Below, piece after piece: positions 38,541 to 49,864 of a stretch of DNA of 64,000 bases (its first letter is position 1; each line of letters starts with the position of its first letter). The DNA is from Adiantum capillus-veneris (Eukaryota > Streptophyta > Polypodiopsida > Polypodiales > Pteridaceae), in contig CM043954.1 of assembly GCA_014529385.2 (NCBI GenBank), forward strand, positions 2,960,501 to 3,024,500. Direction: 5' to 3'. The notes beneath the pieces were generated by a model, which worked only from the letters and a program-made list of their open reading frames with translations, did no database searches and was not told the DNA's origin. The translations under genes and the position numbers were made by a program.

Positions 38541-38759
38541 ATGGATAATGGCCCAGGAATAGAGGTTTTCCCCTTCCATTTCACTCCACACATTAGAATA
38601 AACATTGCAATTAGTAGGAAAATCCATTTTCAACAACGTATGGTGTTCATGTTTGGTGCCCAAAGAGTAGGAGAAATTCTCGCATCACCAAACCCTGTCA
38701 TCCTACCTCTTATTGATTATCATAGGTCGTTTGATGTGAATATCTTTATTTTGTTGTAG
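38541..38759 (+). CDS. Element D leader ORF 2, 72 aa, paralogue of leader ORF 1
   Basis: ATG-initiated (MDNGPGIEVFPFHF) and ending NPVILPLIDYHRSFDVNIF then ILL and TAG. It lies 85 bp before the gag ATG. Alignment with leader ORF 1 covers the last 55 or so residues almost without gaps, although the DNA has drifted well beyond simple duplication. The pair thus looks like an old tandem duplication kept as protein. The hydrophobic IF-x-LL tail could be a strand or a membrane-proximal segment but is too short to call. No relation to Gag was seen. Confidence 0.55.
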   Translation: MDNGPGIEVFPFHFTPHIRINIAISRKIHFQQRMVFMFGAQRVGEILASPNPVILPLIDYHRSFDVNIFILL

Positions 38760-38844
38760 AATAGATTGCAAGCTAGAAAACATAATTGTGTAAATCTTTT
38801 TAAGAAAGAAAAACAAAAACGGGTGTCACTTTGAAATCAATTCA

Positions 38845-41800
38845 ATGGAAAGCCAACGCCAAATGTCTGGGTATCCTCTTTTCTTTGGAGAGCCTGGAGA
38901 GGATGCAGAATTATTTTTAGCGAATTTCAAGATGTCTTGCCGTATCAAGAGGATAATAACTGATCAAGAACGTGTAGAAATGTTTGAGGTGGTCCTTAGG
39001 AAAGATGCTAGCACTTGGTTTGACTCTTTGCCTGAGGAAGTTAAGGGGAATTACACAGAAGTTTTGAATCGTTTCAAGAAATACTTCTTTGATCCCCAAA
39101 ACACTCAAAAATTATGGCAAGACATTGTTTCTCATAAGCAAAAAGACTTAGATGACTACTACTTGTACAAGCAAGAGTTTCTACGTCTTTGGGCTCTATG
39201 GATACGAAATGTTGCTAACCCTGGTGATGGTGCAGAATTTTTAAAGAAGGAGAGGTTCATAGCCGGACTCTTTCCTGACCTTAAGGTAAAAGTTGAGGCG
39301 GGTGCACCTGCTACTTTTGATGCAGCGGAAACTAGGGCTGCTGAGAAGTATAGGAAACTCAAGTGCTTAAGGGGAGAGGTTCCAATAGAAGGTCTTAGAC
39401 CCAAAGGTAAGTCACAAGCATCAACATCTAGGGAGCTTCCTGAGGTAACGACTGAAGTGATTGAGAAGTTAAATGAATCTTTAAGCAGCCTGTCAATTCA
39501 CCTTGCACAAGCTGTAGGTCCAAAGGGACAAGCAAAGAAGTCAGAAGAGAGAGAGCCACGAACTAGGAGAGTCTTGCAATGTTGGAATTGCGGAGAGTCT
39601 GGACATGGGATGTATAATTGTCCTTGGCCCCGTGGAGAGCCAGGGAGACCTAACTTGAATTACCCAATGATGAATGCAGGAGAAGGAGCTGGTCAACAAC
39701 CAAGGCTTCTACAAAGGCCAAATGGACCAAGACCACCTCCACAAGGGGTAGAAGGAGTTCCACCTTTGCCGGATCCAAATGTGCATGTGGTAGAGGTGAC
39801 AAATTCAAATGAGTTTGACATGGAAGCCAATGGCATTAAGCGTGGCCGAGGAAAAGGTAAAGAGAAAGAGGGTGTCCCATCACAGAGTGACCATGGACAA
39901 GGCAAGAAGGCAAAGGAGACCAAGGAAGCTAAGAGGACTCGACGTCGTATCAATCTCCAAGACTTCCCTCTTGGACATGGTATGGCTCCATACAACCTGT
40001 TGGAAGACATGCGAGGTAAGGGTCCTGATATCTCATGGCCTCATTTTCTTGCATTATGCCCACAAGCTAGGAGGGATTTAACAAAGGCAGTTAGCACTAG
40101 GAGAAAGGTAAAAGAGAGTTTTCCTGTTGTAAAAATTGCACATGCTGAAATGAACAAGGATATTACACCTGTGCTAGATTGTTACATAAAAGGAAGATTG
40201 GTTAGGAAAGGTCTAGTGGATGGGGGTGCACAAATTTGCATCATGACAGAAGGGCTCATGCAAAGACTAGGCATGCACATCCATGAGACACCTGAAATCA
40301 AAGTGAAAATGGCAAACAATAGCAAGGCTAGGTGCATAGGCATTTGTAAAAATGTTTTTGTGGAGGCCTTTGGCATTAAGAAGGCAGTGGATTTTTATGT
40401 TATGTCGACCAAGGGAAGTGGTTATCCATTTATCCTAGGAAGACCATGGCTAATGAAAATGCGAGCTTTGCAGGATTGGGAGAGTGGGAAATTAATTTGC
40501 AGGAATGACAATCATAAGAAGGTTGTCTTTGACATGAAGGAGCAACGCCAAGAGGAGCTCCATGAAGAATCATCTCAAAGTGAGACGGAAGAAGGTTGGA
40601 CTGATAGCACTTCAGAAGAAGAAAGTAGCAGCAGCATTACTGAAGAGGAGTCTTCCATCGAAGTCATGGGGGTAAGGTTTAAGCCAAGCAACCAAGAGAC
40701 CTCTTGTCGAGGTTTGGAAGAGGTAGGTTCCCAAGAGAACCAAAAGGTGGAAGATGAAGGAATGTTAGAAGGTATGTTGTCTACAACACTTACAAAGGAT
40801 GAAAGAGAGGAGTTCAAATGTGTGCTAAGGAAATTTCCGAGGCTTTTTGCTAAAGACTACACCGATGTGCGTGGAGTAGATGTTGTTCAACACAAGATTG
40901 AGTTGAAGCCAGAGGCCACACCTAAGGCTCAAAAGCTACGAAGGCTAGGAGTCATTAAGGAGCAGGCTCTACTCAAGGAGGTAAGAAAGCTTCTAGCAGC
41001 AGGTTTCATTTATCCAGTGGAGAATTCAGAGTGGGTCTCTCCTGTTGTTGTCACTCCTAAGAAAAATGGCAAGTGGAGGGTGTGTGTGGATTACCGTCCC
41101 CTCAATGAGGCAACAAAAAGAGATCACTTTCCTCTCCCATTCCAGGATGAGATACTAAATGAGGTAGCTGGTCATGAGAAGTACACTGTGTGCGATGGTT
41201 ACTAAGGTTACTTTCAAATAGGGATTGCATTGGAGGATCAATTGAAAACAACCTTTATCACTCCTTGGGGTTGTTATGCTTTTAGAGTCATGCCATTTGG
41301 TCTGACAAATGCTCCTGCAACATTCCAACGTTTCATGAATATGGTGTTTCAAGCATTCTTTGGAAAGTCAATTAGGGTGCTCATTGATGATTTCTGTATT
41401 TATAGCTCAAAATCATTGCATCTACAAAGGGTAGAAGAAGTTTTAAAGAAGCTCTACGACATGGGAGGTCAACTCAACCCCGATAAGTGCCATATAGGTG
41501 AGGATGAAGTAATCTTGCTTGGTCATAAAGTTTCTTACAAAGGCATTGAAGTGGATCCTTCAAAGGCAAAGGCTCTTATTGAGCTACCATCACCCAAGAG
41601 TCTTAAGGAGGTCATCTCATTCATTCAAAAGGTGAAGTATATGTCACGCTTCATTCACTTAGCCTCGGAGTTGCTTCATCCTTTGCAAAAGTTGACACAA
41701 CAAGTAGAATTTGCATGGTCTGATGAGCTTGAAGAGTATTTTTGTAACATTAAAGTCATTTTGTCAGAGCTACCAACACTCATGCCTCCTTGTTGGGAGT

Positions 41801-44124
41801 ACACATTCTTTGTTAGCTCTAGTGTTGGAAGGGAAACAATTGGTGTTGTGTTGCTACAACAAGATCCCCACAGTACAAGGATGCGACCCATCTACTTTGC
41901 TAGTAGGGTCATGAATGCTTTGGAGAGAGACTACACAGAAGCAGAACTCATGATGCTTTCTCTCATGTTTGCGGTGAGAAAGTTTAGATCCTACCTGCTA
42001 CCAAAACCTTTTGTACTTTTCACTGCAGAGAATTTGTTCCCTTGGGTGTCATCTCAAATGAATCTTAGTACTAGGATCTCAAAGTGGATTATGGAGTTGC
42101 AAGAGTTTCAATACTCTTTCAAGGTAGAAGATAGTGTGCGTGCACAATTGGCAGGGATTCTCACTTATAGGGTGCATGAAAAGGAGATTAAGGTGCCTGA
42201 AGTAAAGACCCTACCATTGCCACCACCAAAAAGTATTCCTAATGCTTTTACCTTGTTCTTTGATGGAGCTTTTCGTCGAGCCACAGGAAAAGCAGGGGGA
42301 GGGCTAGTGTTGCTCAACCCAAGTGGAGAGGTGGTCATGAAAGAGAAGTTCAATCTACCAAGTTCAGCTAGCAACAATGAAGCAGAATACGACACACTAA
42401 TTCATGGTTTGAAGATGTGCATTGGCCAAGGGATACAACGCCTCATGGTAAAGGGAGATGCACTTCTCATTGTTAAACAGATTTTAGGTATTTGGGCATG
42501 CAAGAATGAAAGCTTACGGACAAAAGTTCATGCCATTCGTAGATTGTTTAATCAATTTGAAGAAGTGCAACTATATCATATTCCTAGGAAACAGAATGAA
42601 GATGCCGATTTACTTGCACAGCAAGTAGTTACATGTGTTGAGAAAGAAGTGCAGGTCATCATGGTGGCAGCAACTGTCAAGCAACCGAGATACCAGGGAT
42701 TGGAGTCATTGACTCCCATTATTAGCTACATTTTGGAGGGCGAGTTTCCACAAGACTTCACGAAGGCTCAGAAGAGGAGACTCATGAAGAAGGCAAGCGC
42801 ATATCTCTTCCTAGAAGGCTCCCTCTATCAAAGAGGGAGGGATCAAGTATGCAGAAGAGTACCAACTATTGAGGAAATTCCAGCCATTCTAAAAGGTTTG
42901 CATGAAGAAGCATGTGGTGGTCATTTTGCCCAAGAATTAACTGTGAAGAAGATTTTGCTTGCGGGGTATGTTTGGCCAAGTCTGAATGTGGATGTCCAAC
43001 ATTGGTGTAAAAGTTGTCACAATTGTCAGGTAAATGGGAATAGAAGATTGGTTTATGGTCCAAGGCAAATCGTGCTTGCAAATGGACCGTTTAAAAAGTG
43101 GGGCATTGATGCTATGGGTCCTCTGCCTAGGACAAAAAATGGTAAACTCTACATTCTAGTGGTTGTAGACTATATGACTAGGTGGGTGGAAGCACAGAGT
43201 GTGGCAAAGGTAAATGAGAAAACAGTGAGCAAATTCGTCTACACTCACATTTGTTGTAGATTTGGCACACCTTTGGAGATTGTTTCTGATAATGGTCCGG
43301 GGTTTAGAAAGGGATTGCTCACAGAAGTCTGTGAAGAACTTCACATTCTACATCGTCACAGTACACCCTACTATCCCCAATCAAATGGTTTGGTAGAAAA
43401 AGATAATGGTGTCATTGCAGGCATCATTAGAAAGATGGTGAAAAACAAGACAAAGTTGTGGGATGACTTCTTGGATGGTGCCTTGTGGGCGTATCGAACC
43501 ACATATAGGGAAGCCACGGAGTTCACACCATTTCACTTGGTCTATGGTCAAGAGGCTTTACAGCCAATTGAGCTAAACATTCCAACAATGCGACTTCATG
43601 GCACATCAGCACAAGATGATCAAGAAGCATGGATGGATCGACTTCTTACCTTAGCTGAGCTTGAGTGGAAAAGAGAAGCAGCATACGAGTGCTATAAGAG
43701 GAAAGCCACACAGACAAAGGAGAAGCTTGACAAGAAACTGAAGGACAAAGGCATCAATGAAGGATATCTTGTGCTAAGGTATGACAATCGACTCGATAAT
43801 CGTTTTGATGCCAAATTTGAAACAAGATGGCAAGGGACATACATAGTCAAGAAGGCTTTCAATTCAAGTTACTATCAGCTTATGGACTTGAATGGTAAAG
43901 AGCACTCCAGGAAAGTAAACGGGTATCGCTTGAAGCCCTATTTGAGTCGCCTTCTACCAAAGGATCTACCAAAGATCTGTCAAAAGGCCACTGTCTCATG
44001 TAAGTATTGTTACATGAAGCATGAGTGTAACTCTAGCCAAAATTCTGAGGGGCCAAACAATAAAAATCTCGTCAAGGACTCTGAAGCACTCTCTTTGGAA
44101 AAGATGCTCTATGATGGTACATGA
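38845..44124 (+). pseudogene. Element D Gag-Pol (Tat lineage), single internal stop
   Basis: One frame of 1759 codons, interrupted only by TAA at 41203-41205 (codon 787) where GYSGYF is expected. Domains: Gag (about residues 1-240); zinc knuckle CWNCGESGHGMYNC (246-259); protease VDGGAQI (Asp 459); reverse transcriptase with VDYRPLNEA (Asp 749), MPFGLTNAPATF and LIDDFCIYS (Asp 848-849); a first RNase H with degenerate active site (SSSVGRETIG); a second archaeal-type RNase H starting FTLFFDGAFRR (Asp 1140) with NNEAEYDTL; integrase zinc region from His 1353; and catalytic D1422, D1482, E1518 (DD35E). No chromodomain. The C-terminal 60 residues are Lys/Ser/Asn-rich. All other catalytic residues are present, so this copy is one substitution from an open frame. 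Virus-like-particle assembly and reverse transcription would be its roles. Confidence 0.95.
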
Positions 44125-44138
44125 ATATACCATCATCC

Positions 44139-44150
44139 AGGGGGAGGGCT
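44139..44150 (+). other. Polypurine tract of element D
   Basis: AGGGGGAGGGCT two bases before the right LTR start. Confidence 0.85.
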
Positions 44151-44152
44151 AA

Positions 44153-46529
44153 TGATAGCCGTTTTTTCGGCTCTTTGTAATTGCCACAGTGAGTTACCTC
44201 ACCCTACCAAAATCACCCAAACACTGTGGCTATCCCTACCATTTCACTGTACATAGGCGTGCGTGAGTCACGGGACTTTTCCCATATCTTCTTTAAAAAC
44301 CCTCAATTAGCTAGTCATTGGGCTAGTTGAGCCAAAAAAATAAAAAAAAATAAAAAATATAAGTATATTATGGCCCATGCATATGTAAATATTTCTTTGT
44401 ATATAGGGCCTAAATAAAAGATTTTTTCATAATTATTTTGGTATTTATTTAAATATTTCTACCTAGGTGTGTGCTATTTATGCTCTGTACATTGCCTTAC
44501 CATTACCACAATTTTTTCTTACCATTTTTCATACTCTTTATTCCATATAGAAATATTTTCATGTAAGTTTCTCTTATATTTGGTGTAACTCCACCCCAAC
44601 AAAAATCCAAAAAAACTAGTTTTATTTATGTGTATATTTTTTCACTATTGTGATTTTTCCCTTCCTACATCTATTTTGTTTTTTTTTCTAAAAAATTAGA
44701 ACACCAAAACTATTTATCTTTTTATGGTAGCCTCATAATGAGAGAGATTTCTTTTGACCCCTTTATATTTTTTTCCACTTATATTATTTATATTTGACAT
44801 GTACATATTTTTTAGACCCCTCAATATTTGATTTTCTTAGTTGTACTATTCACTTATATCATAATCTCAACAATATCTTCAATTATAGACCTACCAAATA
44901 AGGTCAAGGGTAGGTGGCATGCATACATGCACTATGGAGGGCTCACTCTTGGAGGTATTCAAAAGAATCATCCAAAGAAGGACCCCACAAGGACCTTGTG
45001 CAGTGGAAAAAAACGGTCGGTTTTGCTGAATTTTTAAAGTTCACTTGCTCTCCGAATTTGAAAAGGTGATACAAACAAAAGTTGTAGCTCGTGGGCTGAA
45101 CTTTTGTCTCAAATTTTTTCATATTTTTTTGAGCTACGAGCTGTGAGCTATGATTTTATTAGTGGACCCCAGTTTTCCCATGCTATGCAGCCACACTCTC
45201 TCTTCCACTTTATCATTTTCCTCTTTCACACACACTTCTCCACTCATCATCCCCACCTCTCTCACCACTCCTCTCTGCACCCTACTCACCTTCTCCTCAA
45301 CCTTGAAGAATAAGAGAAACCATGGTGAACTCATACCTCCCACACACAATTCCATTCCAAAATTGACCACCTAGTCTCATTTTTCCTCCTCCAATTTACC
45401 CATATCTATCAAAAAAACCACAAAATTCAGCCTCTTCTCTTAAAAGACAGCATCATGGTGGTTGATTACTCAGCTTCAATTACCTTGTCTCTCAAGGAAG
45501 GTCAAGAGTGGAAAAAAAATGTACCGTCAAAGCTAGTGGACCATCAACAAGCGTCAAAATTGGCCCTACTCAAGACACTTGGAGCATCAACCTTGTAAGA
45601 AATCCACCTTTTCTTACCTCTTAAGAGTTTTTCTTCCTTATTTGTATCCTACATGGATACTCCCATTGTAAATATCCAATTCCATTTGTAAATTAATACT
45701 AACTCTACTAACACTAACGCACTATGAAAAGTCCTATCACCTCCATTTCTCTCCTCTCTCTTTCCCCACCAACTTCTTGATAATTCCAAGCAAAAGAAAT
45801 TAGATAAATGGCTGAAAATCTAACCCAACCATGGTTAGAGGAGTAACCCTAGCCTTCAAAATTGCTATAAAAGGAGGGTGTGGCTAGCACAAAAGGGGGG
45901 AGCCATAAGCAAGAGCACTATGCTATAGCTTGAGAAGCCAAGCTCAACCTCTCTAGAAGGAGCTCTTGAGTGGAAGCTCATTGTCTTATGCATGTGCATG
46001 TGTTGTAATAGGGGATTAGCAAGGGAACTCTATGCCATTGTAAGAGAGAGAGTGATCATTCAATTGAGAGTAGGAAATCTATCATTTCTCCTACTAGTGT
46101 AAGCCCAACATTTGCTGAATCAAGGAGGGTGGATTTGGACTAAGCTTGGATACTTTGTCTCTCTTCCCACATGAAGTAATGGACAACAATGATGTGTAAG
46201 TGTCTTGGTGTTTTTTTGTTAAGTTCTTGATAGCTTGTCTCTAGTGTTGTCATCAATTTAGCCATAAATCCCACATACTGTAAGAGGGCGACAGGGTGGA
46301 GAGGACTCCCCTGGCCTTAAGACAGTGAGTGGGGTGGCTTTTCTTGTGATGTGTTGTGGTGTAATTTACTCAAGCTATGATGAACAAATACTAATATCAC
46401 TTTGATTGGTCATGACAGATTTGTAAGAAGGTATTAGTGCAACAAACACCCCCTCCCCCTTCTCTCTCTTTCTTACATATATAATTGTGTTTGCTTGATC
46501 ATTGCCGATACGTTTCAAAGCAGCCCGAG

Positions 46530-46610
<81 letters not shown>

Positions 46611-46770
46611 GCATCCAAAACTAGGTGGTGCCCCAAATTTGTGTAGGGTTAGGTTGCGGGTTTGTGTGTGTGTTTGTTATTTTTTTCCAACCCCAACCCA
46701 TTGAGCAGCACGGGAGCCTTGAAGGGTGTCTAGAGGTTGCTCTTCTTGTTGCCCGCCCCGGACCGCTTCA
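44153..46770 (+). repeat. Element D 3' LTR
   Basis: TGATAGCCG to GACCGCTTCA, 2618 bp. It matches 35602-38231 with few substitutions. It lacks 13 bp (ACGCG...GTT) after the CT tract relative to the left LTR. Confidence 0.95.
46532..46607 (+). repeat. CT microsatellite inside element D 3' LTR
   Basis: Counterpart of 37981-38055. Confidence 0.95.
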
Positions 46771-46774
46771 CTAT
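46771..46774. repeat. Target-site duplication of element D (right)
   Basis: CTAT, pairing with 35598-35601. Element C gag resumes here. Confidence 0.7.
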
Positions 46775-47578
46775 GAGGTTCAGCAGTTGTAGCAGAATTG
46801 TCAAATTTGCGTCTCTTGAAAAAGGAACGGCTTTGATGTTTGTTCATGTCCAAGTTAGGAGAGAAAGAAGCTCTCTTGTTACGGTTAGTGTTAGCAGTTT
46901 GTTCGGTGTGAGAGGGTTGTCCACCTTTCTTCTTCTCAGCATTAAGGGCAAATTAATAGCCTTTGACAGTGAATCCAGTTCAAACATACCTACCTCAGCA
47001 CCAATTTGTAGTGCTAAGCCAAATATATATTTACGCTTTAATTTCCTACGACTGACATGTTCAATAGCTTGCAATTGAATTAAACAATTCCAAAAACGTT
47101 CAGTATAGCCTTGGACATCTTCATTTCGACCCTGTCGAATTAAATCCCACTAGCGTCGTGCTTTAGCTTTATACTATGTGGGTAAAAATTGAGGTAAAAA
47201 TAGCTTTTTGAATGCATGCCAGGTACGTGGTCTTTTTTCGTACTGTTTGGTGGTGTTCCACCACAGTCCAGCAATACTGGTGAGATGATTTGATGCACAT
47301 GTTACCATTTCACGTTTGGGAAAGTCTTCATCATGAAGATAGTCATCTAATTGACTAACCCAAGCTAGAACCTTTCTAGCATCTTTAGTGCCATCAAAAT
47401 TGGAAGTGAAGGTTCTTCTACTAATTTTGTTTTGCTTAGGTGCCGGTGCAGATTCTATGCATGCAGAATGCAATAATTTATCTTCAAGCTCTTGCCTTTG
47501 CATGCGTTCATACGTGAGGGATTGTTGTAGATTGGCAAGTTGTTCAGAAATTGTGGGTGCTTGTGAAAGGTGTGCCAT
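46775..47578 (-). pseudogene. Element C Gag, 5' part
   Basis: The start ATG is at 47576-47578 (MAHLSQAPTISEQLANLQQS). A helical N-terminus is followed by the Gag core with FDGTKDARKVLAWVSQLDDY and GLWWNTTKQYEKRPRTWHAF, then TERFWNCLIQ-like and KYIFGLALQIGAEVGMFEL segments. In-frame TAG codons at 47174-47176 and 47150-47152 stand where glutamine is expected (T-Q-Y-K and R-Q-W-D), so both look like CAG to TAG changes. The reading frame otherwise holds to about 46844. It is cut by element D and continues at 35601. Gag would package the element RNA. Confidence 0.9.
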
Positions 47579-48832
47579 GATTGCTTGATTTTTTTTTCCC
47601 CTTTTTTAAAATTTTTATTTTTATAGAATATGTGTTTTGAAATTTAAAATGGCTATATGGAGATTTTTACAGATGCAATGTGCAGGATAAGTAAGAGAGT
47701 AAAATAAATGACAAAAATAAATGTACTTAGCTTAAGATTGCGTTGACGTCCAGTCCACAATGGCAATGTTCGAGGAAATTGCCCAAAAGGTGAGCGGCTA
47801 GACGGTTGGTCTGTGAGTTGGTCGACTTTGCAGCGTCCGTTCTCTCGTATCCCAAAAATAATGGCAATACAATCGATAATTTATGTTATTGTTTACCGTA
47901 AAATTGAATTGGTATGGTCGGCAGTAGTTGCAAACGATGTAGCTTGAGCAAGCTTTGAAGTGGTATGGCGGTCGGTGAGAATGCTGTGATGATGGGAAAA
48001 GTAAAGGATGAATTTGAGTGGTTTAGATGTTAATGGGTGGCAGAATGATCAAGGTTAGACCGGCCAACCAAGGAGCTTAAGGGGATAAAGGGGTGAATCG
48101 GTTCTAATGGTTTTTAACCATTGGATAGTGGATGGCCCTAGACCATGCAGTGGGCGGCCACTTGCATGAGGTACTTACTTTATACCATAAAGTGTGAAAA
48201 AAAAAAAGTGGACAGGGCTGCAGGCAGTGAGGACGATAGTGCGCAGTGCTTGTTGGTGAGCTCACGGCCTGCAGAGGCCTCCTCGACCAGCGAGTAAGAA
48301 GGAAGATGGGTTCACAAGCCTCGGGCGACCAATTTGAGAGTGGCCACCCGAAGTTTGGTGTAGCTCAATCAAGAAGGCCTGTTTGATACAAGGCCTAGTC
48401 CCATAGAGATTGTCGACAAGCCGGCAAGGCAACTATTGCTAGTAATTAATAGCCCCCAATTTTCAAGATCTATTCTGCCTCATTTAACTCCACCTCTTCT
48501 TGTTCAGCTTCCTTTTTCAATTCTTCAACTGCATATCATTTTCTTTAATGCCTTGAAAGCTCTTTATTTCTTTGATGGTATCTCCCCTTCACAATCCGCA
48601 AGAGTTAATCCCTCAAGTGAAATTTTAAACTCGTCTTATCGATTCTTGATCTTCGATGAGCAAGAATAATGTATTGATTAGCCATTGATTAGCTTCGATT
48701 GGTGGATTCGATGTTGCCCATTTTGAAAATTCCTCTTCGAACTTTGAAAATTGATTGCCGATCAATTTATGTTTTGCAAATTCGGTGTTGCCGATTCAAA
48801 AACTTTGAAAAATTTTCACCAATTTCCTCAAA
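47579..48832 (-). other. Element C 5' leader
   Basis: Non-coding stretch between the gag ATG and the primer-binding site. A short open frame at 48436-48669 on the plus strand shows no family signal. Confidence 0.6.
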
Positions 48833-48850
48833 CCTGAAGCTCTAATACCA
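48833..48850 (-). other. Primer-binding site of element C, one mismatch
   Basis: The minus strand reads TGGTATTAGAGCTTCAGG: the initiator tRNA-Met type site with C changed to T at the seventh base, two bases from the LTR. Confidence 0.8.
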
Positions 48851-48852
48851 CA

Positions 48853-49011
48853 GTTGGGAGATGGGGGGAGACTGGTTGCTTAAAAACAATTCAACACATG
48901 CTCACAAACCTCTTTCCCCAATTTCCAAGCAAACACACACCTAGACTATGACAGACACACGCACACACAAAGCATAGAATTGACATAGACAAGATTGTAA
49001 GAGTGTGTAAG
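48853..49011 (-). repeat. Element C 5' LTR, segment 1
   Basis: Matches 31561-31795 of the left LTR, without the expanded CA tract. It stops at GTGTGTAAG, where element B inserted. The terminal TG is mutated to AG. Confidence 0.88.
49007..49011. repeat. Target-site duplication of element B (left)
   Basis: GTAAG, repeated at 56266-56270. Confidence 0.92.
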
Positions 49012-49851
49012 TGTAGGGATGCATTGTAGCACGACCTAATCACAACCCACAAAATTGTCAAATCGTGGATCGGTAACCTGGCTAGGGCATGGAAGCATGA
49101 GCCTAATATGTATAGACATAGAGGATTCAAGGGATCCTTCTACTCATCATAGAGAGAAGCCATGGAAAGGACTTAAACTAATCAACAACACATTCCTACT
49201 TACTAATCACTTGCACACAATCACGTGGTTGAAATTAACCTCTCACATCAATCACTCTATTCACAACTCTAATCACACAACTACACAAGCACACAATTAA
49301 CATACCTACTCCGTATTAGTGTGTCCATTTCGGCACAACCCCTCAATGCGACTACGTATGCACACACACTAACTGCACACCTTGTAGAGAGAGATGAAGA
49401 GAAGGAAGGCATAGCCCTCACACACCATGGCCAATGGTGTGGATAAAATAGATTAACTCAGAAAAGGGATTAGAGATCTACCATCACACTAATACAATCT
49501 CACTCCACATAATCAAACAAAGAAGATTAATAAGAAAGAAAGTGTAATTGATTATTAGAAATCAAGAGCTACATGGGCATGAAAAGCCCATGAGCTTTAT
49601 GACCATCCACTCTACAAAGAGGAGAACTCACCCCAGAATGACTTCTCATTAAGCATAGGGCTCTTTTATAGCTTTGGGCCTCAAACCCTTCAACTATGGG
49701 ATAAAGTTGAGATCTCTAGCTTAGACTCATACAACTTTAGAACTCATAAATGAGCCCCAGGCCCTATACAATGAAAAGAAAATATTGTGCACTATAGCAC
49801 ATCTACAACTTGGTGCATAATTGGTATAGCATGTGTTAGCCACTGCTAACA
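49012..49851 (-). repeat. Element B 3' LTR
   Basis: TGTAGGGATGCATTG to AGCCACTGCTAACA, 840 bp. Confidence 0.93.
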
Positions 49852-49864
49852 TTCCCCCCTTCCT
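49852..49864 (-). other. Polypurine tract of element B
   Basis: Minus strand AGGAAGGGGGGAA immediately before the LTR start TGTTAGCAG. Confidence 0.9.

Larger units (their letters stand above)
35602..46770 (+). mobile_element. Element D: near-intact Tat-type Ty3/gypsy retrotransposon
   Basis: An 11169-bp plus-strand element inserted in the gag of element C. LTRs of 2630 and 2618 bp are about 99% alike by eye; the main differences are CT-tract length and a 13-bp indel after the tract. The PBS begins two to three bases after the left LTR, and a strong polypurine tract precedes the right one. Between them lie two small leader ORFs and a 1759-codon gag-pol frame with one stop codon. The second, archaeal-like RNase H after the usual one, and the absence of a chromodomain, mark the Tat lineage. 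C's gag resumes immediately after 46774. Confidence 0.95.

Noticed and set aside
42241-42660. A separate host RNase H gene
   Set aside because: It is continuous with the element D polyprotein and matches the known second RNase H of Tat-type elements.
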